DNA of 64,000 nt from Chlorokybus atmophyticus (GCA_009103225.1 RHPI01000008.1:238015-302014); one strand, 5' to 3'; shown: positions 10,353-21,472, numbered from the stretch's first letter. Translations and numbers: made by a program. Notes: generated from the sequence alone by a model not told the origin.

Positions 10353-12409
10353 ATGGCGGGGCTAAGAAGCCATTGTTTGCGCCGGCTGGGGAACTCATTA
10401 GCCCGGGTAATGACAGCATCGACATGCTTGCCGGTGATGACAGCATCGACATCATCGTCGGTTGCAACGGCACCTGGTTTGCTGCCATCATCATCAGGCA
10501 GGTGGATGCACGTGGCGCCCGCGCAGGACATGGCTGCGGCCGTCATTCATGCCGTTGGTGAGCCCCTACGCATCGAGCGACTTCGCATACCCGTGCCTCA
10601 GGTGCAAACGATGAGTGTATCCATGTGCATATGCCTGCGTGTGTGCATTCTTACGTGTGCGCGCATGTAAGTATGCACATGCATGTGGACATGTGCGTGG
10701 GCGCGTGCGTGGGTTGTTTGTTTGCTTGTTGAGTAGTGGGATGTGTCAAAGGCAGGTGAGGTGTTAATAGAGACAAAGGCGTGCGGCGTGTGTCACACAG
10801 ACCTGCATGTTATCAAAGGCGAGCAGCCATTTCCCTTCCCATGCGTCCTCGGCCATGAAGTAAGAACCTATCAACACATAATGGTGTAGCTCTGGCGTTT
10901 CTTTGGTCGTATCTATGTGTACCCGTTGGCGTGGAGCGTGTTTCAACAGTTGTATACACGCAGGTTACGGGAGAAGTTGTAGAGCATGGGCCTAACACAG
11001 ACCCTGCCACAGTGGAGAGGTATCCAGGTGCTCTTCTGTTGCAAGGATCAACAAGCAGCGCTGCATCACAGTGATGTTGTTGTTTATAGTTGGTGATGTT
11101 GGTGAGTGTCCAGATTGCCAGTGGGCATGCGCGTGGTGAGCGCATTCATCATGCCGTGCGGCGGGTGCTTCTTCTGCCTGCGGGGGCAGGAGGATTTGTG
11201 CGAGACATTCTTCAAGTTCAACCGCGGCAAAGGGACGCTTTACGACGGCACTTCACGCTTATACCGCCGCGATGGTACACTCACCTACACTTGAGTCACA
11301 CATACACATGTACCCATGTAAAGTCTCACCCTCTCTCAACCACTACAGGCACACAAGTGTTTCAGTACAGCATGGGCGGTCTTGCAGAATATTGCGTGGC
11401 TCCGGCTACGTGCGTGGCAGCGTTGCCAGCTGCCTCAAAAGACAATAACAACCTTTACGTGGACGGGGCCGTGCTCGGGTGCGCTGCCTTTACTGCGTAC
11501 GGCGCTCTTCGTAATGCTGCGGATTTCAGAGCTGGCGAGACTATCGCCATCATCGGCACGGGTGGTGTCGGTTCATTGTAAGACGGGACTTGTTGGCTCT
11601 TGTCCATGTGCAAGTGGGACACAAGTACACACAATAACACTTGTTCACCCCTGCGCAATAGTTGTGTGCAGATTGCGAGGGTGTTTGGGGCGGAGCGTGT
11701 GATTGCAGTGGATATCAGTGATGGGAAGCTGGAGGCTGCGCAGGGGCTCGGAGCCACTGATACGGTCAATGCCAAGACTGAAAACGTTGTCGACAAGATT
11801 ATGGTGGGCACACACGCATACACCCTGATGCCACTGCTCTGTTCATTCAGGAAGGTATGACTGGTTTGACGGCTGTGCCCACAGGCGATCACAGGTGGCC
11901 GTGGCGTCGATGTTGCTCTGGAAGCACTCGGCCGGCCAGACACCTTCCAACAGGTATGAGTTTCACACGCACGACACATTATTTGGCACGTACACATACA
12001 CGGTAGGTGTTCAGGCTACATACACAGTCCATATCTATGCTACCTGTAGAAGCGAAGACAACCACAACTCAGTTTACAACATCGCTGCAACAGCGTGCTT
12101 ATATGTCACTCGCAGGCGGTGAAGGCGGTGCGGGATGGTGGCCGCGCGGTGATGGTGGGCATAGCTCCAGTGGGCGTGACCGCCGCTATCGAGATCACGC
12201 GTCTCGTGCGGCGCAAGATCTCCATCATTGGCTCGTACGGGGCGCGTGCCCGTGCGGACCTGCCCGCTGTTGCGCGCCTCGCCGCCTCGGGCGCGATCGA
12301 TGTCAGCAAGGCTGTCACGCAGCGATTTAAACTCGAAGAAGCCGACTGGGCGTACAAGCTGTTGGACAGACATGAGATCACTGGCCGCGCTGTTGTGCAG
12401 ATGCGGTAG
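10353..12409 (+). CDS. Zinc-dependent alcohol dehydrogenase (MDR family)
   Basis: Eight exons keep frame throughout: 10353-10601, 10752-10859, 10964-11019, 11114-11274, 11349-11577, 11662-11803, 11885-11953 and 12116-12409, giving 435 residues. After about 60 residues of Arg/Ser-rich presequence starting [14 protein letters not shown] comes a GroES-like domain with catalytic-zinc ligands in ACGVCHTD and LGHE. The structural zinc lobe is [15 protein letters not shown] (C-x2-C-x2-C-x7-C). The Rossmann motif GTGGVGS is followed by AVDISD, whose Asp favours NAD(H). These are all hallmarks of medium-chain zinc alcohol dehydrogenases, which oxidise alcohols or reduce aldehydes. The substrate cannot be read from sequence. 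The N-terminal extension suggests import into mitochondrion or plastid; initiation at the downstream [12 protein letters not shown] would give a cytosolic form. The stop is TAG. Confidence 0.93.
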
Positions 12410-13211
12410 TGCTGTGGTTGCTAGCGTTTGGCACATTTTGACACATTGAGAATGGTGTGCACACATAATGCAACTCTAGCCCTGTTGACTAGCAGCCTGT
12501 TGGCCGGCATTGTAGTATAGCAGTATTTTCGCTAGTCTTTTACATGTGCAGCTGCCCGAGTGGTCGGCATGTTAACAAAAGGAAACCCTGTGAAGTTTGG
12601 TGGACGCATTCTTGATCAATTTACATGCCAAGTACAGTTACTGTACAGATTGCGTCGTATAGTGTTTGCAGCAAGCTTTGCATTGCTCACAGATTGGCCG
12701 CAGACGTGTACACATTCAAGCTTCCAAATGACCTACATGGGAGGCTGAGCTGAAGTACCACGTAAGGCTTGGGATTTCATAGGTATGGTGCGCTTGGGAC
12801 AGTACAGTCAAGGCAGCAACGCCACAACAGCACAAATTAGCAACACGCTCAGCTGCATTGACTGCCTGTACACGTGTGCCCAGCTCGCGTTGCAGTCACA
12901 TGCTCCGCAATCAACATGCAGTGCAACGCCAAGGACAAGCATGTTTTTGAGACACGACAAAAGACTTTATTATACGTTCTTCAGGCGCGGTGTTCCTATA
13001 CAGTGCAGCAGTGCAAGCGTTATCTATACCCCTTCCCGTGCAGCTAATCACTACCCCTTCGTGCAACAAGAAGAAAAGCCTATGTGCATAAGTCCACAGG
13101 TGCGAGGTGCAAAAATTCGCAGCTGTGTCTATCTGTGTGCACCTACCCATCTACCTCCCCCAGTTGGTTTGCGCAGCATCTGGTTGTTGCAGCTGCTACG
13201 CAAAACCAACA
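12410..13211. other. Intergenic, no gene seen
   Basis: 800 bp between the dehydrogenase and a small minus-strand gene. It contains a class-II-tRNA-like D-arm sequence (near 12553) without a matching B box, and no other feature. Confidence 0.5.
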
Positions 13212-13658
13212 CTAACAGAGCGCCTCCAAGTCCACATGCTCCAGATGTTCGCAATCTTCTTCCAGAATCGGCGCGAGTGGCGTTCTCCTGAAGCAGTGCA
13301 GAGGGTACAGCTGGTCCACCTGAGAGCTGGCGGCGGAGGTGACCTTGATGCTGCCGTCCTCATCATCCACATCCTTATTGCTGCTGTTGTTGCTGTTGCC
13401 GCGAAGGATGGCGTGCCATGCGGAGGCGAGCGTGCGTGCTAGCCAATGCGCGTCTGATCCTTTGGCTGAGGCGATGGAGAGGAGGAGGGGATGATGATGT
13501 TGATGTAGGCTGCCAGTGCCACCTTTGCTGACCTTGCTCTTCTCTGCCTGCCGCCTGTAGGTGATCACCTCCGCCGTGGCGATGCCGGCACAGATCGCCG
13601 CCAGAAAAAAAGCCAGCATAATCATCACAGCTTCCACCCAAGTAGACTCCTCCAACAC
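13212..13658 (-). CDS. Hypothetical small single-pass membrane protein
   Basis: An open minus-strand frame of about 148 codons ends at 13212. It begins with a hydrophobic helix (VMIMLAFFLAAICAGIATAEV), then a basic stop-transfer RRQAEKSKVSK, then a His/Ser/Asn-rich soluble tail. This is the layout of a small type-III or tail-exposed membrane protein. The left end of the frame opens with GTG, so either the start is the internal ATG (about 13627) or a 5' exon joins upstream. I do not recognise the family. A short hydrophobic frame could also arise by chance, hence the modest confidence. Confidence 0.4.
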   Translation of the reverse strand: MLEESTWVEAVMIMLAFFLAAICAGIATAEVITYRRQAEKSKVSKGGTGSLHQHHHPLLLSIASAKGSDAHWLARTLASAWHAILRGNSNNSSNKDVDDEDGSIKVTSAASSQVDQLYPLHCFRRTPLAPILEEDCEHLEHVDLEALC

Positions 13659-15879
13659 ACCAGTTCAGGTGGCTCACAGGTCGCTCCCACCAGGCTGTTG
13701 ACAGCTCTCTCAACCACACTGTCCCTCGCTCACTCCACTCTCTCTGTCTGTCTCTCACTATCCTCCTTCCCAGTCTCAGCGTTTATGTACAGTTGGGAGG
13801 TGCCACCAGCACTTCTAGTCGTTGAGCACAGTCTCAAGCTGTTGTGCTTACTCACTTGCAGTCACCTGGCAAGCACAACACAGGATCAGCAAACACAGGC
13901 GGGAACATCACCAAGACTCGCACAAGCAAAAACACTGCTTTCTAACATACACAGTCCAGTAGGACGGCGAAGCAACTCACCGGTATACAGCCTGTGTCAC
14001 AGTGTATGCAGGCGCCAAGTGAAAGATATGAAGCGGGCCAACGACTACAGGATGCACGCAATGCACTTTGCGATAAGACCACTTGTTGGAAAGGTGTCAA
14101 CAGTGCATTGATTCATATTGCTTTACTGCCACTGCTTACTAGCTGGCACGGCGTGTAAACGACAAAGCACTGGCGCACATCCGCGCTTTGCAATTGACAC
14201 GTCGACAATTTCCTCACCAGGCCAAGGCGACAGCCTAGACGACTGTGATGTGACAGCTTGATCAGGGTTGTTGCTTACGGTAACATGACTTTGTAGCGTC
14301 GCTTGACATACTATACAACACTTACCAAGCATGAAACACGCCAGGCCACAGATGGGCGGTCACATCAACAGCACGGCACCCTCCTTTGCACAACCCCTTT
14401 CCGCCCGCCGCCGCCAACGCAAGCTTGCTCACGCCTACCTCGTCCACTACCCACCACACCAGGCCTGACCAGACCGCTGCGCCGCCAGACCAGGCCCAGG
14501 CTTAGCCAGGCCTGACCAGGCCGCACAATGTATGCCACGCCAGACCAAAAGCTTTGCGCGTGCTAAACTAGCCGCTAGGCTTCGCAAGGCAAACAAACTA
14601 CAGGAGAGCCGCCGGCCAGTGTCCGATTTGTGAGTGGCTAGAGAATGAGTGATCGTTTTCAGCCGCCACCCGGACATGACCGAAGTCCCTGAGCGTGACC
14701 GACTGCCGCCCGCTCAATCCGTGCCGTGTGTGGACCGTTTGAAGAGTGTCGTTTTGCAATGCAGCGCAAGGGCGCGGAGGGTAATAATTGAGCAGGTTAG
14801 GACATGCGTTAACGACATGCTGGAAACAACTCGGCAACCCTTCCAGGATCACAGGAATCCGATTCTAACACAGTTTTTCAAGACGACCCATACGAAAACA
14901 TACCACGTGCTGCACGTTGCCTTCAGAAATGGACATTAAATTGTCATGAAGAGCGACTTCATGTTGCTTTGCTTTCTTATAGGTTGGGCGTGGTGTTTGA
15001 ATTTGGGCCCCGAAGAGCCCACAGCATAGTGGTCAACGGGTAGAAAGGTCCTTGTCAGTTCAGATTGGTTCGTTTAACAGCAGGGGGACCAGGAAGCGCG
15101 GCGTTTTACCGTGCATCATGTACGGAGATGTGCATGTACGGTGCATTTGCCTATGTACCGCGCCGACGGACATCAAAACCATGCGTGATAGGGTGCCTAC
15201 TGGAGGTCGTAAACTACTGTGGCACAGTAACACCGTCATAAGTTAATAGGCAAATTAAGAGTCTTAACAGTGCTGGCGCACCCCAACCCCGTTGATGGAC
15301 TGCAGTGGTCAGATCTCTCACAGTAGGCGCCACGTTGGCGAGCACAGTGTTGTCGCGTGGCAATTTCGTGCTCAGCGTGAGACACGGCTGGCAGCGTGAC
15401 CTATTCACTGCCGCTGTCAGAAAGCGAGGGGTCGCACGCGTGGCACACCCATGATGCGGAATCGAAATGATGTTGCAGAGATCGTACCAACGGCATTACA
15501 ATGCCGTCTGTGTGACCAGTGATCTCTGATCACATTTGCATTGTGTTACACCACTCGTGTAGATCGTGAAGGTTGCGAAATTGCGTCACATGGGCCACGC
15601 ATTGCTCTAACTTGGAGCCTCCAAGTACTTACATCTAAGGTACAAACTTAGCCACCAAGATTAAGGCTCAAGTTGCCTACAGCAACTCAACACCAACTTT
15701 ATAAGCACATAATTATTAATACATTGTCTCATGCACATTAAAACATCCACTTATGTACAGCGTGTCGCATGCAAGACGCTCGTACACACGTAAAGATATC
15801 ATAAGAGTTGATTTTATAACTGCCATTTTAAGCACATATTTATTGTTGGCTACATGCACACGACTTCCGTCACGCTGCC
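13659..15879. other. Intergenic, no supported gene
   Basis: No coding region is supported. Around 14445-14525 the phrase ACCAGGCCTGACCAG recurs in degenerate form. At 15477-15530 a nested palindrome (AGAGATC...GATCTCT enclosing ACGGCATT/AATGCCGT) is present. The rest shows nothing. Confidence 0.5.
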
Positions 15880-16574
15880 CTCTCATTAACCTGCTGGTGA
15901 GAGTCGCATACTTCTGCACAGGCAGCTGAACTTGATTATATACCTTGCAACCAGCAACAACCCTCAAGAGAGTAGATGGGAGGAGCCCTTCACCAGCTTC
16001 AGTTAAGCAACCCACACACATGTAGTCTTGCAAGGCTAGTAAGTCCTCGCCACAAGGTGGTAGTGACACCTTTGAACTACCTGCTGCTATCCGACTTGGC
16101 ACATACAATGTCCGAGGCCAACAAGGTCTCGCCACCTATGCGCTCAGTTGTTAGAACAAGCTGACTTTGTCCACCCTCGGAACCATCAACATAAGCAGCA
16201 CTCTTGCTGCCTTAACGACTCTGCGCTTGACACTGACCAGTCCTATACTTACTGGTAGACAATGCCTTATATAGCTGCTATGTGCTTATACACTAAGTGC
16301 ATAAGAACCAACCTCATCAGCACGTATGCCTGGTGCTACACATACAATGTATACGAAATCCGCACTTAGTCCTTCTCACTTACAACACATAAATAAGGGC
16401 AATGCCTTGTGTAGCTGCTATGTCCTCATACACTGAATGCATAAAAACCAACCTCATCAGCACGTATGCCTCGTGCTACACATCATGACTATAAAACATT
16501 CTCATTTAGTCCTTCTTACTTACTACATAAGTAACGAACTGAGCGTGACTTAAGGAAATCTTATAGACGTGACA
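15880..16574 (-). repeat. 3' LTR of the gypsy element
   Basis: Read on the minus strand it starts TGTCACGTC at 16574. It aligns along most of its length with 27391-27939. It is longer than its partner because a unit of about 140 bp is duplicated (16260-16399 and 16400-about 16510, each with ATGCCTT.T.TAGCTGCTATGT). Confidence 0.75.
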
Positions 16575-16585
16575 TTCCTCCCCAC
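16575..16585 (-). other. Polypurine tract
   Basis: On the minus strand GTGGGGAGGAA directly precedes the LTR start TGTCACGTC. This is the plus-strand-priming site expected immediately upstream of a 3' LTR. Confidence 0.7.
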
Positions 16586-17099
16586 TTGCAACTTCCACAT
16601 TGCGAACTGATTGAACACAACTCTCGCACGACAATTGCCAACAAGGGTGGCCTACGCTTTTGAACCATCGCACACTATGCATAACATAAAGTGCAAGTCA
16701 CGGGAGTTACAACCAACTCTGATACCAAGTAACAGTGCGCGCGTGTTAGCATGTCACAGAAAAGTATGTTGCACGCATTGCAACTGAGCACAAGCTCCTT
16801 TAAAGTGGCACCTGTGGATTTGGGCTCACTCTCAAACTCTGCCAACCTAGCAACACAGTTTGCCAAGTTTGAGGTTGACTCCTAGAGGTTATGCTCTCTT
16901 CACTATCACCCATCCATTTTACCAAAGATGTAATTTAAAAGCCCTTTTCAAATTTCCTGACCATTTGCCAACAATGGCTTCACCCTCTACCTCAACATGA
17001 TGTGGAGATGGCTGTACTCTGCCATCACTCTTGTATGCAAGCCATATGGCTTGAGCAGTGCCTCATTAAACACATCATGTGTTTCATGAGGGGCATCCA

Positions 17100-18240
17100 C
17101 AATGAATGTGGACACGCATGCTGTTTAGCAAATCTAACCCTAAAGGCACGTGTTCCTACAGCTGCAAAGACAGCGAGCGTCGGCCGAACCGTTCAGCGGT
17201 TCAAGCCACCTGGGCAGGAGCGTACACCTTTAATCTTGAGCCTAATGTTCTTGGTGCTCAACAACACCTTGTCCCCAACCTTCAGACCTTCTCCACCCTT
17301 GCGCTGCAGATCAGCATATCTTATTCCGATCATGAGGTTGAGGCTCTTACGCAATCTTTGACATCAGCCAATGCAGCGTGCATCGCTCTGTAAAATTTTA
17401 TAATCATAGGCACTTTGTTAAACGGCTGAACTTGTAGAAACACAGGCGTCACAGGTTGCCGACCATAGTGCAAGAAGATTGGAATGCTGCGCAGTGATTC
17501 TTGCCATGCATTGTTCACCGTAAACTTAGCTAATGCAGGGTGCAAATCCCAATCTTCAACATTGGGTCAAGTAAATGTCGCAACACATCCAGCAACACCT
17601 GATTTGCGTGCTCCGTCTATCCATTACTCTGTAGATGGTAAACCGAGCTCAAGCTGTGCTTAGTCCCCAAGTACTAACATGCAGCTTACCAGAACTGACT
17701 GTTGAACTTGAGGTCACGGTAAGACACCAACTTCCAAGGTACCCTGTGCAGCTTGAACACCGTGCTCACAAAGGATATGCAAATTCTTGCACACTGATGC
17801 TAGTGCGACATGGCTCACACCGGACTATCTTTGTGATATCCAGAGGTCAACAAAGAAGATGATGGCATCATGCCCTCTCGTTGTCTCAGGTAACTGTGTG
17901 ATTATATTCATGCTCACACTCTCCCACTGCTAACTTGGTATTGTTTGTGGCTTCAACAGCCCTGCTGGTTTATGGCAAGAGGCCTTGTCATGTTGACTAG
18001 TGGTACAGCTCTGTATGTACTTAGTTGCATCAGCAGCCAGATTCGGCCTCCAGTACTGTCATTACAGTATCTTAACGGTTTGTGTCATTCCTACATGACC
18101 ACTGCCAGTGCGTTGTGTGCCTGAAGCAAGCACTCTTCCCTTAGGCTGAATGCATCTTACAAAATGAACTTGCCCTCATGACACCATACTTTCATGACAA
18201 GTGATCTTGTCGTCTCCTTGCTTTAGCAGCTCAAACTCCA
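17100..18240 (-). pseudogene. Gypsy integrase remnant
   Basis: Minus-strand translation gives a zinc-domain tail (GHVG), a core segment reading SMNIITQLPET and a C-terminal domain reading LKVGDKVLLSTKNIRLKIKG. Integrase cuts and joins LTR ends to target DNA. The first catalytic Asp of the core, normally in SMDFI, reads Asn here, and in-frame stops are present, so the copy is dead. Strong similarity to gypsy integrases makes the identification secure. Confidence 0.85.
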
Positions 18241-18409
18241 AGTGTCAAGTGCAGAAGTTTGCGGTAAATGCGCGATATCCTGTATCTCATTAGCAAGCTT
18301 GTGCTTAAATAGATGTTCCTTACTTGCATCAGCCACTGCCATTGGTTCCTCAGTACAAACTGATTCACCCGCAATTGGCAACTTTTAGGCACTTGCCTCA
18401 GTTGGTGGT

Positions 18410-19150
18410 GAATCAGTCTGCCTTTGGCGCTGAGACATCAATGATCGTTGCTCCTGTTGTTGAGATTGTGCTCCTTTTCTTAAGGTGCATATTGGCCCGC
18501 GTCATTGCTGTTGGTAACAAGGCCGAGCGACTTAAGGGAATTGCCGCGTTCACTCTCCCTGCTCTGTACACCCACGTGAAGTTGAATCGTGACAAAAACT
18601 TAGCCCACCGTGCTTGTCCCCTCGACAAAGTTGGTTGGGTGCGAAAGAAAACAAGGGGGTTGTGGTCTAGCATAATTGTAAACCCACCTTCTACCCTCTT
18701 CAAATAGCAGCACCTGTCACAGCCCACTCGGCCATAAAAGACTTGGTGCTTTTATGATCGATTTGTGGTAATTTAATGTACCTTCCCGTTACAGCACCAC
18801 TCTTGTAGCGCATGAACTACCCCTAGCAACTCTTGTGCAGTTGTGGTATGGTTTTTCATACCACTTGAGAGAACGTCTTGCTGAAGTTCGCAACACTAGC
18901 CCGTGTTATCGCTGCCTGTAAGAATTGCAAGCGACTCAAGAGATCTGCCGCGTTCACTCTCTCTTGCCTGTATACCCGCGAACTTCGTGACAAGCACTTA
19001 GCGCACCCTGCTTGTCTCCTCAACAGAGCTGGTTGGGTCTAAAAGAAAACAAAGGGGTTGTTAGTCTGCCACAATTATGAATCCACCTTCCACCCCCTCC
19101 AGGTAGCAGCACCACTCCAGTAACGCATGAACTACCCATTAACTCTTGTT
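18410..19150 (-). pseudogene. Gypsy RNase H domain, tandemly duplicated
   Basis: The 18727-18413 copy reads YLKRVEGGFTIMLDHNPL and SRGQARWAKFLSRFNF, the canonical RNase H DHxPL and RQARW segments. This domain removes RNA from RNA-DNA hybrids during reverse transcription. A second, more decayed copy of the same segment occupies about 18885-19150. The first copy is interrupted by a solo LTR (18715-18793); the second lacks it and so preserves the empty site. Confidence 0.85.
18715..18793 (-). mobile_element. Solo LTR of the small TRIM family
   Basis: 79 bp, TGTCAC...GTTACA, matching the LTRs at 19569-20630. It is flanked by a perfect 5-bp target duplication GCACC (18710-18714 and 18794-18798). 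It sits in the RNase H remnant, and skipping it with one GCACC leaves the surrounding RNase H reading frame continuous. Confidence 0.9.
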
Positions 19151-19568
19151 TAATTTTTATATCGTTCTCTCAGCTGAAGAGAATTTTTTGCTCAAGTACG
19201 CAAGAGGGTGTCCATTATTAAGCAACTCTACATCAGTGCCACTCAGCGTTGTTATCAAGGGATACATCATTTATAACCTTAAAGCGCTTGGTAAAGTCAG
19301 CCAATTGCAACACAGGTGCTATCACCAAGGCCTCTTTGATGGACTTAAAGTCCTTTACATGCCCTTGTGCCTACCTTCACACAACTGTGTCTCGTAACAA
19401 GTTGGTGAGGGGTGCTACTCGTGACGCGTAACTCGTAATGTACTTCTTGGGGTTAGGGCACACGCCCTTCTCACTCACAATGTGACCCATGAATATCAGC
19501 TTTTACAGGTATGCTATCATTAAGGCCTCTTTGATGGACTCGAAGGCCTTTGCCTGCCTTTGTGCCCA
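19151..19568 (-). pseudogene. Duplicated RT/RNase H connection fragments
   Basis: Two copies of the segment AAGGCCTCTTTGATGGACT occur at about 19330 and 19519. Each is followed by the CTCGTAACAAGTTG region, although for the second copy that region lies beyond the insertion, at 20631 onward. It is a tandem duplication within the gypsy pol, with an internal deletion in the left copy. Confidence 0.7.
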
Positions 19569-19642
19569 TTTCACAGCCCACTCGACCACAAAAGACTTGG
19601 TGCTTTTATGGTCGATTTGTGGTAATGTACCTTCCCGTTACA
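19569..19642 (-). repeat. TRIM-dimer LTR, left outer (reversed)
   Basis: 74 bp, ending CCCGTTACA on the plus strand. Its outer end is the U5-type GTGACA terminus of the LTR (altered to TTTCACAG on the plus strand). Confidence 0.85.
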
Positions 19643-19963
19643 TTCCCCTCCGCTTAAGAACGCTGACATCCTCGGCAGCTGGCGCCCATCAGCTGGGGAA
19701 TCTTCCTAGGGGTCTGATTTAGGGTCGGTCACCGGCCCTACCATCTAAGGACCGGCCAATTTTGGCCCATACCGGTCAACGCGCGCATAGCGCACCGCTG
19801 CCGGCCCCACATGTCGCATTGCGACAGGCAGGTCGCGACCTATCGATAATTGCACTTATAAAGTGATCCATTTACGATGTTATTAAATGGAGGGAGAAAC
19901 AACGACCGCGGAATTTGTGTGCAAGGCAAGAATTGAACCCGGGTGTCAAGCTCCGATGACCAA

Positions 19964-20051
19964 TGTCACAGCCCACTCGACCACAAAAGACTTGGTACTT
20001 TTATGATCAATTCGTGGTAATTTATTGTATTTACTGTACCTTCCCGTTACA
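19964..20051 (-). repeat. TRIM-dimer LTR, left inner (reversed)
   Basis: 88 bp, TGTCACAGCC...CCCGTTACA on the plus strand. The primer-binding-like stretch adjoins it at 19963-19940 on the minus strand. Confidence 0.88.
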
Positions 20052-20107
20052 TTCTGATGGGCGCCAGCTGCCGAGGACGTCAGCGTTCTTAAGTGGTGGG
20101 GGGGGAA

Positions 20108-20195
20108 TGTAGCGGGAAGGTACAGTAAATACATTAATTAACCACAAATCGACCATAAAAGTACCAAGTCTTTTATGGTCGAGTGGGCTGTGACA
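20108..20195 (+). repeat. TRIM-dimer LTR, right inner (forward)
   Basis: 88 bp, TGTAGCGGGAAGG...GGGCTGTGACA. It is preceded by the purine tract GGTGGGGGGGGAA and followed by the primer-binding-like TTGGTCATCGGAGC. Confidence 0.88.
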
Positions 20196-20553
20196 TTGGT
20201 CATCGGAGCTTGAGACCCGGGTCAATTCTTGCCTTGCACACGAATTTCGCGGTTGCTGTTTTTCGATCCAATAACATCGTAAATGGTCACTTCATAAGTG
20301 CCATCATCGATAGGTTGCGACTTGCCTAATGGCAGTCGCGTCAGACTGGTCAGTTCAGTCGGCGCGGCAGGACGCGACCTGTGGGACCGGCAGCGGTGCG
20401 CTATGAGCGCGTTGACAGGTATGGGCCTAAATTGGCCGGTCCTTAGATGGTAGGGCCGGTGACCGACCCTAAATCAGACCCCTGGGAAGATTCCCCAGCT
20501 GATGGGCGCCAGCTGCCGAGGATGTCAGCGTTCTTAAGTTGGGGGGGGGGGGA

Positions 20554-20630
20554 TTCAACGGGAAGGTACATTAAATTACCACAAATCGACCATAAAAGCA
20601 CCAAGTCTTTTGGTCGAGTGGGCTGTGACA
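20554..20630 (+). repeat. TRIM-dimer LTR, right outer (forward)
   Basis: 77 bp. The first bases are altered (TTCAACGGG for TGTAACGGG); it ends GGGCTGTGACA at 20630, followed by the target duplication GCCCA. A G-run polypurine tract precedes it. Confidence 0.85.
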
Positions 20631-20639
20631 GCCCACCTC

Positions 20640-21472
20640 TACACAATTATGTCTCGTAACAAGTTGATGAGGGGTGTTACTCGTGACGAGTAACTTAAAA
20701 TGTACTTTCGGTAAGTGCTCAAACCCAGGAAGGCACGCAACCCGTGCACATTCTTAACAGCAGGCCATAACCTTCGCGACCTTCTTAGGGTTAGGGCAAG
20801 CGCCTCCTCACTTAAATCACATTAACCACGATATGACCTAAGAATACCAGCTTGGTTTTCCTATACTCACATTTGGGTATGTACGCAAATGGGCATGTAC
20901 GCAAAAAACTTATTGGCACGCAACACGCGTGTCCAACACCTCGCATACATGCGCATGAGAGCAAGGGTCCTTGCTAAACACCATGATGTTATCCAAGTAT
21001 TTAAGTACTACATTCCCTATTAGCTTATGGAACATCCGGTTCATCACAGGTGGCTGCCGCATTCGTTGGTCTAAAGAAAAATCTTTGTACTGGAAGTGAC
21101 CCACAGAATTTTGAAACGCTAGCTTACGCACATCCTCTGGTATATTCCGTATACGATGGTAGCCACTGATTATATCAAATGCACTAAATGCTGAGGCCCA
21201 TTCAGCTAATTCAATTCATCATAAATCCTTAGCAATGGGTACATAATTTTTATTGTGAGCTTATTCAAAACCTTATAGTCTACGCACATGCGCAGCATGT
21301 GCGGGCTGTGCATGTGCGTGCCGTCTTCCTTTAGTACAAACAGAATAGGTGCTGATGGGAGAGCTACTTGGCTCAATCCTTTCGCAAGCAACACCTTTAT
21401 TTGCTTCTCCATGTCCGCGTGTCCAGCAGGACCAAGCCTATGCACATAGTTAAAAAGAGGTTGTGCACCCAT
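20640..21472 (-). pseudogene. Gypsy reverse transcriptase remnant
   Basis: Minus-strand frames give the fingers ([15 protein letters not shown], then [16 protein letters not shown]), the palm with the active-site box KYLDNIMVFSKD, and the connection region with FLGH-like and PLINLLRD segments. Reverse transcriptase copies element RNA into DNA. The catalytic box normally reads YxDD; here the last Asp is Asn, which would abolish metal binding. Stops and frameshifts also separate the pieces. Confidence 0.87.

Larger units (their letters stand above)
19569..20630. mobile_element. Head-to-head inverted dimer of a miniature LTR element
   Basis: Order on the plus strand: reversed LTR (19569-19642), reversed internal region (19643-19963), reversed LTR (19964-20051), a 56-bp junction with a purine tract, forward LTR (20108-20195), forward internal region (20196-20553), forward LTR (20554-20630). 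Each half carries a primer-binding-like TTGGTCATCGGAGCTTGA next to its inner LTR and a G-rich purine tract next to the following LTR. The whole 1,062-bp unit is flanked by a perfect 5-bp duplication GCCCA (19564-19568 and 20631-20635). No protein is encoded, so it must move with enzymes supplied by another element. Confidence 0.88.

Noticed and set aside
12550-12610. Possible serine/leucine tRNA gene (CCCGAGTGGTCGGC)
   Set aside because: Only a D-arm-like A box is present; no B box or pairing acceptor stem lies at the required distance.
16714-16728. tRNA-Met primer-binding site (CTCTGATACCA on the plus strand)
   Set aside because: It lies between integrase and the 3' LTR of the gypsy element, with no LTR end beside it. 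The match may be chance or part of an unrelated fragment.
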